Shown: positions 15,519 to 24,600, numbered from the stretch's first letter. The stretch is 41,317 bases of DNA from Halieaceae bacterium (GCA_018666295.1 JABIZW010000152.1:1-41317), one strand, 5' to 3'. Program-made: numbers and translations. Notes: generated by a model from the letters alone, not told the origin.

Positions 15519-18287
15519 GTGTCAAATGATCACTATTTGCATAACCCGCTGATCCATCAAGAACGACGTCTTGGTGACAGCAGTAGTCCTTGGGTTCGTC
15601 AGTTTGACTGCACCCACATCAAACCCTTGATTATTTGTCGGGGTCCCATTCGCAAGGAAGCTATGGATGTCTTCGAAGAAATGGGCATTGCTGACTACGG
15701 GATTTTACTGTCTGAAAAGGACTCGATTGTCTACCCCAGGGCCATAGCGCCGGAGTTGCGTGTTATCGGTGACCCGCTCCGAGTCCACCGCGTGAGCGAC
15801 TATTCAGGCGTTGATAAAGCGGATCGTGAGGCCAGAATTCAAGAAATCATTCAGATTGCGCATGGCCATGGCTATAACGCCATCTTTGCCGGCTACGGGT
15901 TTATGGCCGAGGATGAGGCCATGGTAGCGTCGATGGAAGCAGCGGGGCTTATCTTTATTGGTCCGTGTTCGCGCACTGTACGGCAGGCTGGACTCAAGGA
16001 CGAAGCAAAGCGTACGGCCCTGAAAGCTGGGGTGTCAGTAACACCTGGAATCGATAATGCGACCGCGCTCACACTGCTTAAATCGCATCCGACGGTCGAC
16101 GCATTGAAGGCGTTATGTGACAGCGAGGGACTGGTCAACGTCAATTTTGATGGTGCGGACCTTGAAGAAATAGCGGATCGCGTTTTACTGGCCTCATACC
16201 GCGCAGGGATTGACGTCTATAGCGTAGACGACCTTATTACGACTTTAGAGCAATCCGTGCGCGGAATGAACGACAGATACCCTAATAACCGGGTTCGTTT
16301 GAAGGCCATCGGCGGTGGCGGTGGTAAAGGGCAGCGCATCGTTGAGCGTGGCGAAGCATCTCGGACCGGTGAACTGGTTAAAGAAATTCTTCAGGAGGTT
16401 AAAGCGTCAGGGAAGGGCGACAATAAAAACGTCTTGGTCGAGCTCAATATTGAGTCTACGCGTCATCAAGAAATACAGGTTATTGGCAATGGACAGTGGT
16501 GTACCACGCTGGGTGGGAGAGACTGTTCGCTGCAAATGCATGAGCAAAAGCTACTCGAAGTTTCAGTGACTCGAGAGTCACTGATTCAAGCCGCGCAAGA
16601 GGCAGAGTCTTCTGGCCGTGGCGATGAGGCCAGCGTCTTGCGTGCGGACGTTGAGACGCTCGACACGATGGAGGAGGAAGCGTCGCGCTTTGGTGCTGCA
16701 GTCGGACTCGATTCGGTATCCACCTTTGAATGTATTGTCGATACAGACAGTCACTTTTTCATGGAAATGAACACGCGAATTCAGGTTGAACATCGGGTTT
16801 CGGAACTGTGTTACGCGCTGAAATTTAGTCAGCCAGACGACGAAGCGCAAAGTTTTACAGTCAATTCGTTGGTTGAGGCGATGGTGCTATTGGCGGCACA
16901 TGGACCCAAGCTGCCAAAACCGGAACGAATTCTTCGCAACAACGACAGCCTTGAAGCACGGATGAATGCAACGAACGATGCTCTCCAGCCGCATGCTGGC
17001 GGCCAGATCGAGCACTGGTCAGACGCCGTCACGGGTGAAATTAGAGACGATCAAGGCATCTGTGTGCACAATCCCGATACCGATGTTTTTATGAAATATA
17101 CGCTCGCGGGTGCTTACGATTCAAATATCGCACTGATTTTGAGTGTTGGCGACAGTCGGCTTTCTGCTTACGAAGAAATGGCTGAGATTCTGAGGGTAAC
17201 CACGTTACGAGGTCAGGATTTAAGCACCAATCTCAACTTCCACTATGGTCTAGTTCACTGGTTTCTGAGTCGGACAGTCAACGCGCGGCCCACAACGAAG
17301 TTTATCGTGCCGTACATTACTGCGGTTGGTGAATTGGCGTCAGTGGCTCGAGAGGTCGATGTTGAGGTTGCCTGGCGCGCCTACGTTGGACGCGCTGTCA
17401 GTGCCTCCGTGCTTGAGACTAAGAAAACCTTAATTCTTCGACCGATGATGAAGTTACTGCAATGTCCCCACACGCTGTCGGGGTGGCTGAGCGCGAACAA
17501 GGATTCTTTTGAGATTGAGCAGGACCGCGTCCGATTTGCCGAAAATCCGGTGGACTTGTTAATCGATACTTACCACTTCCTTGACCTCGATAGTGAAGGG
17601 ACTGCAGCGGCTTCAGAGAAAATTTGGTCGCATGACGCGGTGCTGATGGAGACGGCAGAAGCTTTTTACATGGATGCAGCAAGGGCGCTGAACGTCGATT
17701 CGTGGGTCGCGCTTGAGACCGCGCTTGAACAAAGGACGAACGCCGAGTTCCCTGATGAAAAATGGGCACAGATCCGTTCCGCACACGCTGGACATCAAGC
17801 AGGACTATCGCTGTTACTGCTTTTGCCTGCGATTGCCGCTCAAACCGGATTTTATGACTTGGCGGTAGCACCTGACCTCAGTATTCATATTCCGGAGCGC
17901 CTGTTGAATGACAAACACCAGGATTTAATGGCTAAAGCGCTTGCACCGCCGCCGTTGGCGAAGTCCGATGAGATCGTCGCCACAAGTGGCGGTATGTTTT
18001 ATGGCCGTGAATCCCCTGGGGAGCCCCTGTACGTCGAAGTAGGGAAGTCGTTTAAAGCCGGTGACCCATTGTTTATCGTCGAGGTGATGAAAATGTTCAA
18101 CAAGGTTAATGCGTCCTTTGATGGGCGAATTGATGAGGTGCTTGTTGAGGGCGATGGGGTCATTATCAAAAAGGGACAACCTATCTTTAAAGTGACCCCC
18201 AACGAAAAGCCTGAAGATATTTCAGTCGAGGCATTGGCTGCGCGGCGAGCAACGCGCACCCAGTCACTGTTGGATGCAGTCATTTAA
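15519..18287 (+). CDS. Biotin-dependent acyl-CoA carboxylase alpha subunit (biotin carboxylase + biotin carrier), unusually long and divergent
   Basis: At 922 residues this exceeds usual alpha subunits (about 650-700). Residues 36-177 match the pre-ATP-grasp domain (AGYGFMAED, LIFIGP). About 180-258 is extra sequence before the ATP-grasp glycine loop AIGGGGGKGQRIV (263-275). RHQEIQVIGNG, GGRDCSLQMHEQK and MEMNTRIQVEH (415-425, with Glu416, Asn418 and Arg420) mark the biotin carboxylase core. The active-site His before QK in E. coli BC appears as Glu342, and the usual EHPV is EHRV. A large middle region (about 560-810) probably packs the complex. The C-terminal carrier domain has EVMKMFNK with biotin-accepting Lys858. 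The start is a GTG behind ttggag; the gap to the beta gene is 30 bases. No frameshift is seen. Confidence 0.88.
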   Translation: MSNDHYLHNPLIHQERRLGDSSSPWVRQFDCTHIKPLIICRGPIRKEAMDVFEEMGIADYGILLSEKDSIVYPRAIAPELRVIGDPLRVHRVSDYSGVDKADREARIQEIIQIAHGHGYNAIFAGYGFMAEDEAMVASMEAAGLIFIGPCSRTVRQAGLKDEAKRTALKAGVSVTPGIDNATALTLLKSHPTVDALKALCDSEGLVNVNFDGADLEEIADRVLLASYRAGIDVYSVDDLITTLEQSVRGMNDRYPNNRVRLKAIGGGGGKGQRIVERGEASRTGELVKEILQEVKASGKGDNKNVLVELNIESTRHQEIQVIGNGQWCTTLGGRDCSLQMHEQKLLEVSVTRESLIQAAQEAESSGRGDEASVLRADVETLDTMEEEASRFGAAVGLDSVSTFECIVDTDSHFFMEMNTRIQVEHRVSELCYALKFSQPDDEAQSFTVNSLVEAMVLLAAHGPKLPKPERILRNNDSLEARMNATNDALQPHAGGQIEHWSDAVTGEIRDDQGICVHNPDTDVFMKYTLAGAYDSNIALILSVGDSRLSAYEEMAEILRVTTLRGQDLSTNLNFHYGLVHWFLSRTVNARPTTKFIVPYITAVGELASVAREVDVEVAWRAYVGRAVSASVLETKKTLILRPMMKLLQCPHTLSGWLSANKDSFEIEQDRVRFAENPVDLLIDTYHFLDLDSEGTAAASEKIWSHDAVLMETAEAFYMDAARALNVDSWVALETALEQRTNAEFPDEKWAQIRSAHAGHQAGLSLLLLLPAIAAQTGFYDLAVAPDLSIHIPERLLNDKHQDLMAKALAPPPLAKSDEIVATSGGMFYGRESPGEPLYVEVGKSFKAGDPLFIVEVMKMFNKVNASFDGRIDEVLVEGDGVIIKKGQPIFKVTPNEKPEDISVEALAARRATRTQSLLDAVI

Positions 18288-18301
18288 GTTCGGAGAATTA
18301 C

Positions 18302-18712
18302 ATGATTACTGGATTAGATCATATCGCCATTGCAGTCCCTGACTTAGAGGCCGCTATTCAACGGTTTATGACCGATTTTGGATTGGATTACGCAGGTACC
18401 CAGGACGTGGAGACAGCACAGACGTCGACCGCTTTCTTCCCGCTTCCGCCGACCAGTATTGAGCTGGTTCATCCGCTAAACGGGGCAGGGCCCATTGCGA
18501 CTTACCTCGAGAAGCGTGGCGGTGGCATTCACCACTTGTGTTTTCGGACAAATGATATCGAAGCGGATGTGATCCGTCTGAAAGCGAAGGGCTATCAGTT
18601 TATCGGTGAGAAACCTACGCCGGGTGCGCACGGCGCTCGCGTTATTTTCATCCACCCAAAGAGTTGCGACGGTGTGCTCGTGGAGCTCTCTGAGCCGCAG
18701 GGAGAGCATTGA
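18302..18712 (+). CDS. mce: Methylmalonyl-CoA epimerase
   Basis: This 136-residue vicinal oxygen chelate protein interconverts (S)- and (R)-methylmalonyl-CoA between the carboxylase and the mutase. LDHIAIAVPDLEAAI opens the first module with metal ligand His7; GGGIHHLCF at 73-81 supplies another histidine, and Glu129 lies in VLVELSEP. Length is normal. An SD, cggaga, sits before the ATG. The stop overlaps the mutase start (TGATG), indicating translational coupling. The full set of pathway neighbours makes this call firm. Confidence 0.95.
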   Translation: MITGLDHIAIAVPDLEAAIQRFMTDFGLDYAGTQDVETAQTSTAFFPLPPTSIELVHPLNGAGPIATYLEKRGGGIHHLCFRTNDIEADVIRLKAKGYQFIGEKPTPGAHGARVIFIHPKSCDGVLVELSEPQGEH

Positions 18713-20859
18713 TGCCCATTTATGATCCAGAGGCTTCGAGCAAGACGGCCTGGGCTGCCCTGGTAGCAAAGCAAAATAAAGGGCTGCTACCAGACGAATT
18801 TACGTGGTTCACGCCTGACGATATCCCCATGAAAGTGCTCTACACGGCAGAAGACACCGCAAATTTACCCTACACCGACACGATGCCGGGTCTCAGCCCA
18901 TACATTCGGGGGCCACAAGCCACGATGTATGCAGGTCGACGTTGGACTATTCGCCAATACGCGGGCTTCTCGACCGCCGAGGCGAGCAATGCGTTCTACC
19001 GTAAGGCACTTGCAGCCGGCGGACAAGGCGTCTCAGTTGCGTTTGATCTCGCCACACACCGTGGATATGACTCTGACCACCCACGTGTCGCTGGCGATGT
19101 CGGCAAAGCGGGGGTCGCCGTTGATTCAGTTGAGGACATGAAGGTGTTGTTCCACGGTATCCCGCTGGACAAGGTTTCTGTATCAATGACCATGAATGGC
19201 GCTGTGTTGCCCGTACTTGCGGGTTATATCGTCGCAGCAGAGGAGCAGGGCGTGGGGCCACAAGCCCTAGCGGGGACGATTCAGAACGATATTTTAAAAG
19301 AGTTTATGGTTCGCAACACCTATATCTATCCGCCGATCTCCAGCATGCGCATTATTGGCGATATTATCGCGTACTGCTCTCACAATATGCCGCGCTTCAA
19401 TACCATCTCTATTTCGGGGTATCACATGCAAGAGGCGGGTGCTAACGCCGCACTTGAGCTTGCCTACACACTGGCGGACGGTAAGGAATACATTCGTACC
19501 GCGATTGCGGCCGGACTCGACATCGATGATTTTGCACCACGACTGTCATTTTTCTGGGGCATTGGCATGAATTTCTATACGGAAATCGCCAAGATGCGGG
19601 CGGCTCGATTGCTGTGGACGGAGATCGTCAGCGAGTTTCACCCGAAAAATCCTAAAAGTTCGATGTTGAGAACACATTGTCAGACATCGGGTTGGTCTTT
19701 GACCGAGCAGGACCCCTACAACAACATTGTGCGGACGACCATAGAGGCAATGGCCGCTGTGTTTGGCGGCACCCAAAGTCTGCACACCAATGCGCTGGAT
19801 GAGGCGATTGCGTTGCCTTCAGAGTTCGCGGCGCGGGTAGCGCGCAATACGCAGCTGGTGCTGCAGGAAGAGACGGGGATCAGCCAGGTGGTTGATCCGT
19901 GGGGCGGTTCGTACATGATGGAGTCCTTGACCAGCGAGATGGCTGATAAAGCGAGAGCGTTGATTGCCGAGGTAGAAGAGGCGGGTGGGATGGCGCAAGC
20001 CATCGAGACGGGTCTGCCAAAACTCCGCATCGAAGAGGCAGCGGCGAAGAAACAAGCGCGCATCGACCGAGGCGAAGACGTGATCGTCGGTGTAAACAAA
20101 TATCAAATTGACGAGCAAGACGAAGTCGATATTCTCGAGGTTGACAATGACGCCGTTCGAGAGGCGCAGATTGCGCGACTAAAATCGATCAAAACGTCGC
20201 GTGATAGTGTCAAAGTGAGTGACAGTTTGGCCGCTCTGACGGCGGCGGCAAAGTCGGGGACAGGTAACTTACTGGAGCTGGCCATTGAGGCGACGCGAAA
20301 TCGCGCGACGGTTGGTGAGATTTCAGATGCGCTCGAGGAGCATTTTGGGCGCTTCGTCGCCAGCGCGCAGACGGTCTCTGGCGTTTACGGTGCCGCCTAT
20401 GAGAACGACGAGCAATGGAAGCAAATAGGCATGGATATCGATTATTTTGTGCAACAGCATGGACGAAGACCTCGAATGTTGGTGGCAAAGATGGGGCAAG
20501 ACGGTCATGACCGAGGTGCGAAAGTCGTTGCGACTGCGTTTGCCGATGTGGGGTTTGATGTTGATCTTTCACCGATGTTCTCGACCCCTGAAGAAGTCGC
20601 GCGCCAAGCCATTGAGAATGATGTCCACATTGTCGGTGCATCGAGCCTCGCTGCGGGACACAAGACACTTGTGCCGCAGCTGATACAAGCGCTCAAAGCG
20701 GAAGGGGCCGATGATATTGTGGTCATTGCGGGGGGTGTTATTCCACAACAGGATTATCAATACCTTTACGATGCCGGTGTGACCCTGATCTTTGGCCCCG
20801 GTACGCCGATCCCAGAGGCAGCGCGAAAGGTGTTGGATGCCGTTAACCTCAACAGCTGA
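18712..20859 (+). CDS. mcm: Methylmalonyl-CoA mutase, B12-dependent, single-chain
   Basis: This 715-residue mutase rearranges (R)-methylmalonyl-CoA to succinyl-CoA with adenosylcobalamin. The TIM-barrel domain carries RRWTIRQYAGFSTAEASN and VAFDLATHRGYDSDH; QTSGWSLTEQDPYNNIVRTT and GGTQSLHTNALDEA are also typical. The C-terminal B12 domain has MGQDGHDRG with cobalt ligand His599, then VGASSLAAGH and VIAGGVIP. Length matches homodimeric forms such as E. coli ScpA, and no small subunit gene is present, unlike heterodimeric mutA/mutB systems. I start at the ATG at 18712; a TTG at 18709 is in frame. The 3' end overlaps meaB by 23 bases. Confidence 0.97.
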   Translation: MPIYDPEASSKTAWAALVAKQNKGLLPDEFTWFTPDDIPMKVLYTAEDTANLPYTDTMPGLSPYIRGPQATMYAGRRWTIRQYAGFSTAEASNAFYRKALAAGGQGVSVAFDLATHRGYDSDHPRVAGDVGKAGVAVDSVEDMKVLFHGIPLDKVSVSMTMNGAVLPVLAGYIVAAEEQGVGPQALAGTIQNDILKEFMVRNTYIYPPISSMRIIGDIIAYCSHNMPRFNTISISGYHMQEAGANAALELAYTLADGKEYIRTAIAAGLDIDDFAPRLSFFWGIGMNFYTEIAKMRAARLLWTEIVSEFHPKNPKSSMLRTHCQTSGWSLTEQDPYNNIVRTTIEAMAAVFGGTQSLHTNALDEAIALPSEFAARVARNTQLVLQEETGISQVVDPWGGSYMMESLTSEMADKARALIAEVEEAGGMAQAIETGLPKLRIEEAAAKKQARIDRGEDVIVGVNKYQIDEQDEVDILEVDNDAVREAQIARLKSIKTSRDSVKVSDSLAALTAAAKSGTGNLLELAIEATRNRATVGEISDALEEHFGRFVASAQTVSGVYGAAYENDEQWKQIGMDIDYFVQQHGRRPRMLVAKMGQDGHDRGAKVVATAFADVGFDVDLSPMFSTPEEVARQAIENDVHIVGASSLAAGHKTLVPQLIQALKAEGADDIVVIAGGVIPQQDYQYLYDAGVTLIFGPGTPIPEAARKVLDAVNLNS

Positions 20860-21808
20860 AGCGATTCTTGCCGGGAATCGGCGTGCGCTGGCTAAAGCGA
20901 TTACGCTGGTCGAGAGCTCGCGGGCCAAGGACAGGGAAGCTTCTCAAGAACTCCTGAATGAGTTACTTCCGCACACGGGGAAAAGTCTGCGTCTTGGAAT
21001 TACGGGGGTGCCAGGAGTTGGTAAGTCCACGTTCATCGAAACATTTGGGCAACACGTAATCGCCGAGGGGCATAAAGTCGCGGTCTTAGCTGTCGACCCC
21101 AGCTCACCCAAGGCAGGTGGTTCTATTTTGGGCGACAAAACCCGTATGGAACTGCTGTCACGAGATTCGCGTGCGTTTATTAGACCCTCGCCGGCTGGGC
21201 GTGCCTTGGGTGGCGTAGCACTGAAGACTCGTGAGTCGATGCTCCTCTGCGAGGCAGCAGGTTTCGACGTTGTCATCGTCGAGACCGTCGGCGTCGGCCA
21301 ATCCGAACACCAAGTTGGCAGCATGGTCGATTTCTTTTTAATTCTTTTGCTGCCTGGCGGCGGCGATGAGCTTCAGGGCATAAAGAAAGGAATCTTAGAG
21401 TTGGCTGACGCCATCATGATTAATAAGGCGGACGGTGAGAGTGCAAGTCTCGCTCGAAAAACCAAGCTTCACTATCAGACGGCTATGTCCCTGCTGAGTA
21501 CCGGTGACTTTTGGAAGCCCGAGGTTCACACCTGCTCAGCGCTTAAGAAAGAGGGTTTAACGGAGTGTTGGGCCATGATGCGACGTTATAAGGAGGAGGC
21601 TGCCGATCACGGGGCATTCGATCAAAAACGGGCAGAACAAAACGTACAGTGGATGTGGCAGTTAACCGATGAAATGATGCGTCAGCAATTGCACGATAAC
21701 GCAACAATCAGCACAGAATTGTCACAGATGCTTGTTCAGGTCAGCGCAGGCGAGCTGACGCCTGTTACCGCTGCTAACCGAATTATCGCTCAACTTAGGC
21801 AATCCTGA
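20837..21808 (+). CDS. meaB: MeaB/ArgK-type G-protein chaperone of methylmalonyl-CoA mutase
   Basis: This 323-residue SIMIBI GTPase protects and reactivates methylmalonyl-CoA mutase and gates cofactor loading. The P-loop GVPGVGKST lies at 57-65 with Lys63, followed by AVDPSSPKAGGSILGDKTRM, FIRPSPAGRALGGVA, VETVGVGQSEHQV and the base-recognition motif NKADGES. The frame is open upstream to 20792, but MPLTSTAEAIL from 20837 gives the normal N-terminus. It overlaps the end of the mutase gene, a common arrangement for this pair. Confidence 0.95.
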   Translation: MPLTSTAEAILAGNRRALAKAITLVESSRAKDREASQELLNELLPHTGKSLRLGITGVPGVGKSTFIETFGQHVIAEGHKVAVLAVDPSSPKAGGSILGDKTRMELLSRDSRAFIRPSPAGRALGGVALKTRESMLLCEAAGFDVVIVETVGVGQSEHQVGSMVDFFLILLLPGGGDELQGIKKGILELADAIMINKADGESASLARKTKLHYQTAMSLLSTGDFWKPEVHTCSALKKEGLTECWAMMRRYKEEAADHGAFDQKRAEQNVQWMWQLTDEMMRQQLHDNATISTELSQMLVQVSAGELTPVTAANRIIAQLRQS

Positions 21809-21812
21809 GACG

Positions 21813-22121
21813 ATGCGGTTTCTAGCACTGGACAAGCTGATTAACGTTCAAGAAGGTTACCGACAACGGTTTAAAATTGATTCGCTGCACCTTATTTTAG
21901 TGAGAGAAGGCGGTGAGATCAGGGCGTTTTCGGCGCTGTGTCCTCATCAAGAGCAGTCGTTGGAGCATGGGCAAATCGAATCTGGAGTTATTTATTGTCC
22001 ACGACACGGATTTGCCTTCTCGTTGACAAGCGGTGAGCACCTCTCGGGGCAATGTGCCCGTTTGCCGATATACACGGTGCACTGCGAGGGTAACGAGGTG
22101 GGAATTCTTCTCGAAGGTTAG
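21813..22121 (+). CDS. Small Rieske [2Fe-2S] protein
   Basis: The 102-residue protein is a single Rieske domain. Cluster ligands are Cys43-Pro-His45 and Cys62-Pro-Arg-His65. It resembles stand-alone Rieske ferredoxins, such as those serving ring-hydroxylating oxygenases or the NirD-like small subunits, and has no membrane segment. It starts four bases after meaB, so it is most likely the last gene of the methylmalonyl-CoA operon, yet that pathway needs no Rieske protein. Its stop overlaps the stop of roxA on the other strand. Its electron partner cannot be inferred. Confidence 0.9.
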   Translation: MRFLALDKLINVQEGYRQRFKIDSLHLILVREGGEIRAFSALCPHQEQSLEHGQIESGVIYCPRHGFAFSLTSGEHLSGQCARLPIYTVHCEGNEVGILLEG

Positions 22122-23224
22122 TGCGTAACCCCCAGTTCAGGCTCTTCGACAAAGCCCAGCAACCACCACTTAGCGACAATGTCGTACTGACGCGTGTCCA
22201 ATGATGCTGTCGACAGACTGCGACCAGAGCAGAGCATTGAGAGCCAGTGTTCGTCCACCGGTTCTAATCGATGTGCTTCTCCGCCCAAGTAGGCAATAAG
22301 CGCGTCTCCTGCGTCTCGCCATAAGAGTCGCTGATGTGTTGATAGCATTATGCGATCACTCAGGGGCAGCGCTTGCGGGATGGGCTCGACTGGGGCCTCT
22401 GACAGCAACTCGGGGAACCAGTCTTCAGAGGCGAGGGCTTCAATAGCGCTGACGACTGCGCCTTGGGCATTTTGAATCTGCTGCGGTGTGATTTCGCCTG
22501 CTCGGCTTAGTCCACACAGGCTGTCGAGGTCCTCTAAGAGGAGATCCTCTCGAAGTGATTCGATGACATTGTCAGACAGTCGCGCCACTAAGTCGGTCAT
22601 TCGAGTTGCCCGGAAACCGAGTGAAAAAGTCATACTTTCGCCGATAGCGGATCCCCAGTGAGCAAATCCAGGGGGGACGTACAAAACATCACCGGGTTCT
22701 AATACAAAGGTTTGCGGCGACTCAAATTCCTCAATGAGTTTGAGGCCGCCTGATTCGATAACGGGCGTTGTGTGGTCACACCGCGGCCCAACCTTCCAAT
22801 GCCGCTTACCGGCACCTTGTAGCAAAAATACGTCATATTGATCAAAGTGTGGACCCACCCCCGCCCCATCGGTTGCATAGCTGACCATGACATCATCCAT
22901 TCTCCAAGAGGGTATAAAGTCAACGCAGCCACGCAGTGCCGCAACCTCAGGGAACCACTCATCAACCCGCTGAACGAGCAGGCTCCATTCACCAGTGCGC
23001 TCAAAGCTGTCGTCTGAGAAAGGCCCTTGAGTCAGTTGCCATTGCTTACCCCGGCGACTAACAATTCGGCTGTCGACCTGGGCCTCCATTGCGAGACCAG
23101 CTAATTCTTCAGGGCTAATGGGGGATTCAAAATCGGGCAGTGCAGATCGAATCAGGAGCGGCTTTTTCTGCCAGTGCTTGCTCAAAAACAACTGGACGTC
23201 GATGTCGAACCGGGGCGATAGCAC
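22118..23224 (-). CDS. roxA: JmjC-type ribosomal oxygenase RoxA (YcfD), 50S L16 arginine hydroxylase
   Basis: This Fe(II)/2-oxoglutarate oxygenase, 368 residues, hydroxylates an arginine of ribosomal protein L16 in E. coli. The iron triad is visible: His126 and Asp128 in GPHFDQYDVFLLQ and His189 in PPGFAHWG. The C-terminal dimer and winged-helix regions are present and the length matches the family. The start is a GTG (VLSPRFD) five bases after the purB stop, so it belongs to the purB operon. In E. coli phoPQ lies between purB and roxA; here they are adjacent. The 3' end overlaps the Rieske gene tail to tail. Confidence 0.94.
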   Translation of the reverse strand: MLSPRFDIDVQLFLSKHWQKKPLLIRSALPDFESPISPEELAGLAMEAQVDSRIVSRRGKQWQLTQGPFSDDSFERTGEWSLLVQRVDEWFPEVAALRGCVDFIPSWRMDDVMVSYATDGAGVGPHFDQYDVFLLQGAGKRHWKVGPRCDHTTPVIESGGLKLIEEFESPQTFVLEPGDVLYVPPGFAHWGSAIGESMTFSLGFRATRMTDLVARLSDNVIESLREDLLLEDLDSLCGLSRAGEITPQQIQNAQGAVVSAIEALASEDWFPELLSEAPVEPIPQALPLSDRIMLSTHQRLLWRDAGDALIAYLGGEAHRLEPVDEHWLSMLCSGRSLSTASLDTRQYDIVAKWWLLGFVEEPELGVTH

Positions 23225-23229
23225 GCGAA

Positions 23230-24600
23230 TTACCGACCCCAGGTTTCAGTCAACTGCTTCGCAAGTCCAACATAATTCGCAGGTGTTAATGCCAGAAGCT
23301 GAGTTTTAGTCTCCTTCGGAAGCTCAAGCGTTGTAATAAACGCATGCAGCGTATCTCGGGTGATGGCTTGCCCACGTGTCAGCGCTTTGAGCTTCTCGTA
23401 GGGTTCAGGAATGCCATAGCGGCGCATAACGGTTTGGATGGGCTCGGCAAGCACCTCCCAACTGTTGTCCAAGTCTTCAGCCAAACGTGACGGGTTAACC
23501 TCAAGTTTGCTTATGCCCTTGAGTGTTGCCGTATACGCGAGTAGCGAATAACCGAAGCCTACTCCCATGTTTCTGAGGACCGTGCTGTCCGTGAGGTCCC
23601 GCTGCCAACGGCTCATAGGCAACTTTTCACTCAAATGAGCCAATATCGCGTTGGCCAGACCTAGATTGCCCTCGGAATTTTCGAAGTCAATTGGATTGAC
23701 TTTGTGAGGCATTGTCGACGAGCCAATCTCGCCCTCGATTGTCCTTTGTTTAAAGTACCCCAGTGAAATGTACGACCAAATATCACGGTCAAAGTCGATG
23801 AGTATTGTATTAAACCGGCTGATCGCTTGGAACAGTTCGGCCATGTAGTCGTGGGGTTCGATCTGTGTGGTCATCGGATTCCACTCAAGTCCCAGAGATT
23901 CAACGAACTCCTGAGACAACTGCGGCCAGTTGATATCGGGGTATGCGCTTAAATGGGCGTTAAAGTTGCCGACTGCACCATTAAACTTTCCCAGCGGCGT
24001 AATCGACTCAACGCCGGCAAGTTGCCGCCGTAGCCGAGCAGAAACGTTGGCCATTTCCTTGCCTAACGTCGTAGGGCTCGCGGTTTGCCCGTGCGTTCGA
24101 CTCAGCATGGATAAATCTGAATATTGCGTGGCCAACGCATCTATGGCGGTAATAATGGCTCGCATTTCGTGCGCAATAACCGGTATGCCGTCGCGAAGCA
24201 TCAGTGCATGCGACAAATTATTAATGTCTTCACTCGTGCAGGCGAAGTGCACGAATTCACTGGCTTGCGCGAGCGCAGCATTGGTTTGAAGCGAATCTTT
24301 TAAGAAGTATTCAATCGCTTTTACGTCGTGATTAGTGGTTCGTTCGATCGCTTTTATAGCTTGCGCAGCGTCTAGATCGAAGGCATCAATGATGGCCTGG
24401 AGGTGATCCGTTGCGGCTTGATCGAACGATTCGACCTCCACAATTCCGGGGGTGCTCGACAGTTTTTGCAGCCAGCGAACTTCGACGTAGAGACGCCGCT
24501 CAATGAGTCCATACTCACTGAAAATCTCTCGTAGGGGGTCAATCTTTGCAGCGTAGCGTCCATCGAGTGGGGAAATGGCTTTTGCAGCGTGATAAGTCAT
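23230..24600 (-). CDS. purB: Adenylosuccinate lyase PurB
   Basis: PurB cleaves SAICAR and adenylosuccinate, releasing fumarate, in purine synthesis. The protein has 456 residues, equal to E. coli PurB, when started at the ATG at 24600 (MTYHAAKAISPLDGRYA). Signatures are IERTTNHDVKAIEYF, FACTSEDINNLSHALML, SRTHGQTASPTTLGKEMAN with the catalytic His, and the fumarase-superfamily loop GSSTMPHKVNPIDFEN (293-308) with the catalytic serine. It lies 44 bases downstream of hflD, a conserved order. Confidence 0.97.
   Translation of the reverse strand: MTYHAAKAISPLDGRYAAKIDPLREIFSEYGLIERRLYVEVRWLQKLSSTPGIVEVESFDQAATDHLQAIIDAFDLDAAQAIKAIERTTNHDVKAIEYFLKDSLQTNAALAQASEFVHFACTSEDINNLSHALMLRDGIPVIAHEMRAIITAIDALATQYSDLSMLSRTHGQTASPTTLGKEMANVSARLRRQLAGVESITPLGKFNGAVGNFNAHLSAYPDINWPQLSQEFVESLGLEWNPMTTQIEPHDYMAELFQAISRFNTILIDFDRDIWSYISLGYFKQRTIEGEIGSSTMPHKVNPIDFENSEGNLGLANAILAHLSEKLPMSRWQRDLTDSTVLRNMGVGFGYSLLAYTATLKGISKLEVNPSRLAEDLDNSWEVLAEPIQTVMRRYGIPEPYEKLKALTRGQAITRDTLHAFITTLELPKETKTQLLALTPANYVGLAKQLTETWGR

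Noticed and set aside
15519..18287. Frameshift or fusion artefact explaining the long alpha subunit
   Set aside because: One frame runs from GTG to stop with biotin carboxylase motifs early and the biotin site at the end; the extra segments are compact and in frame.
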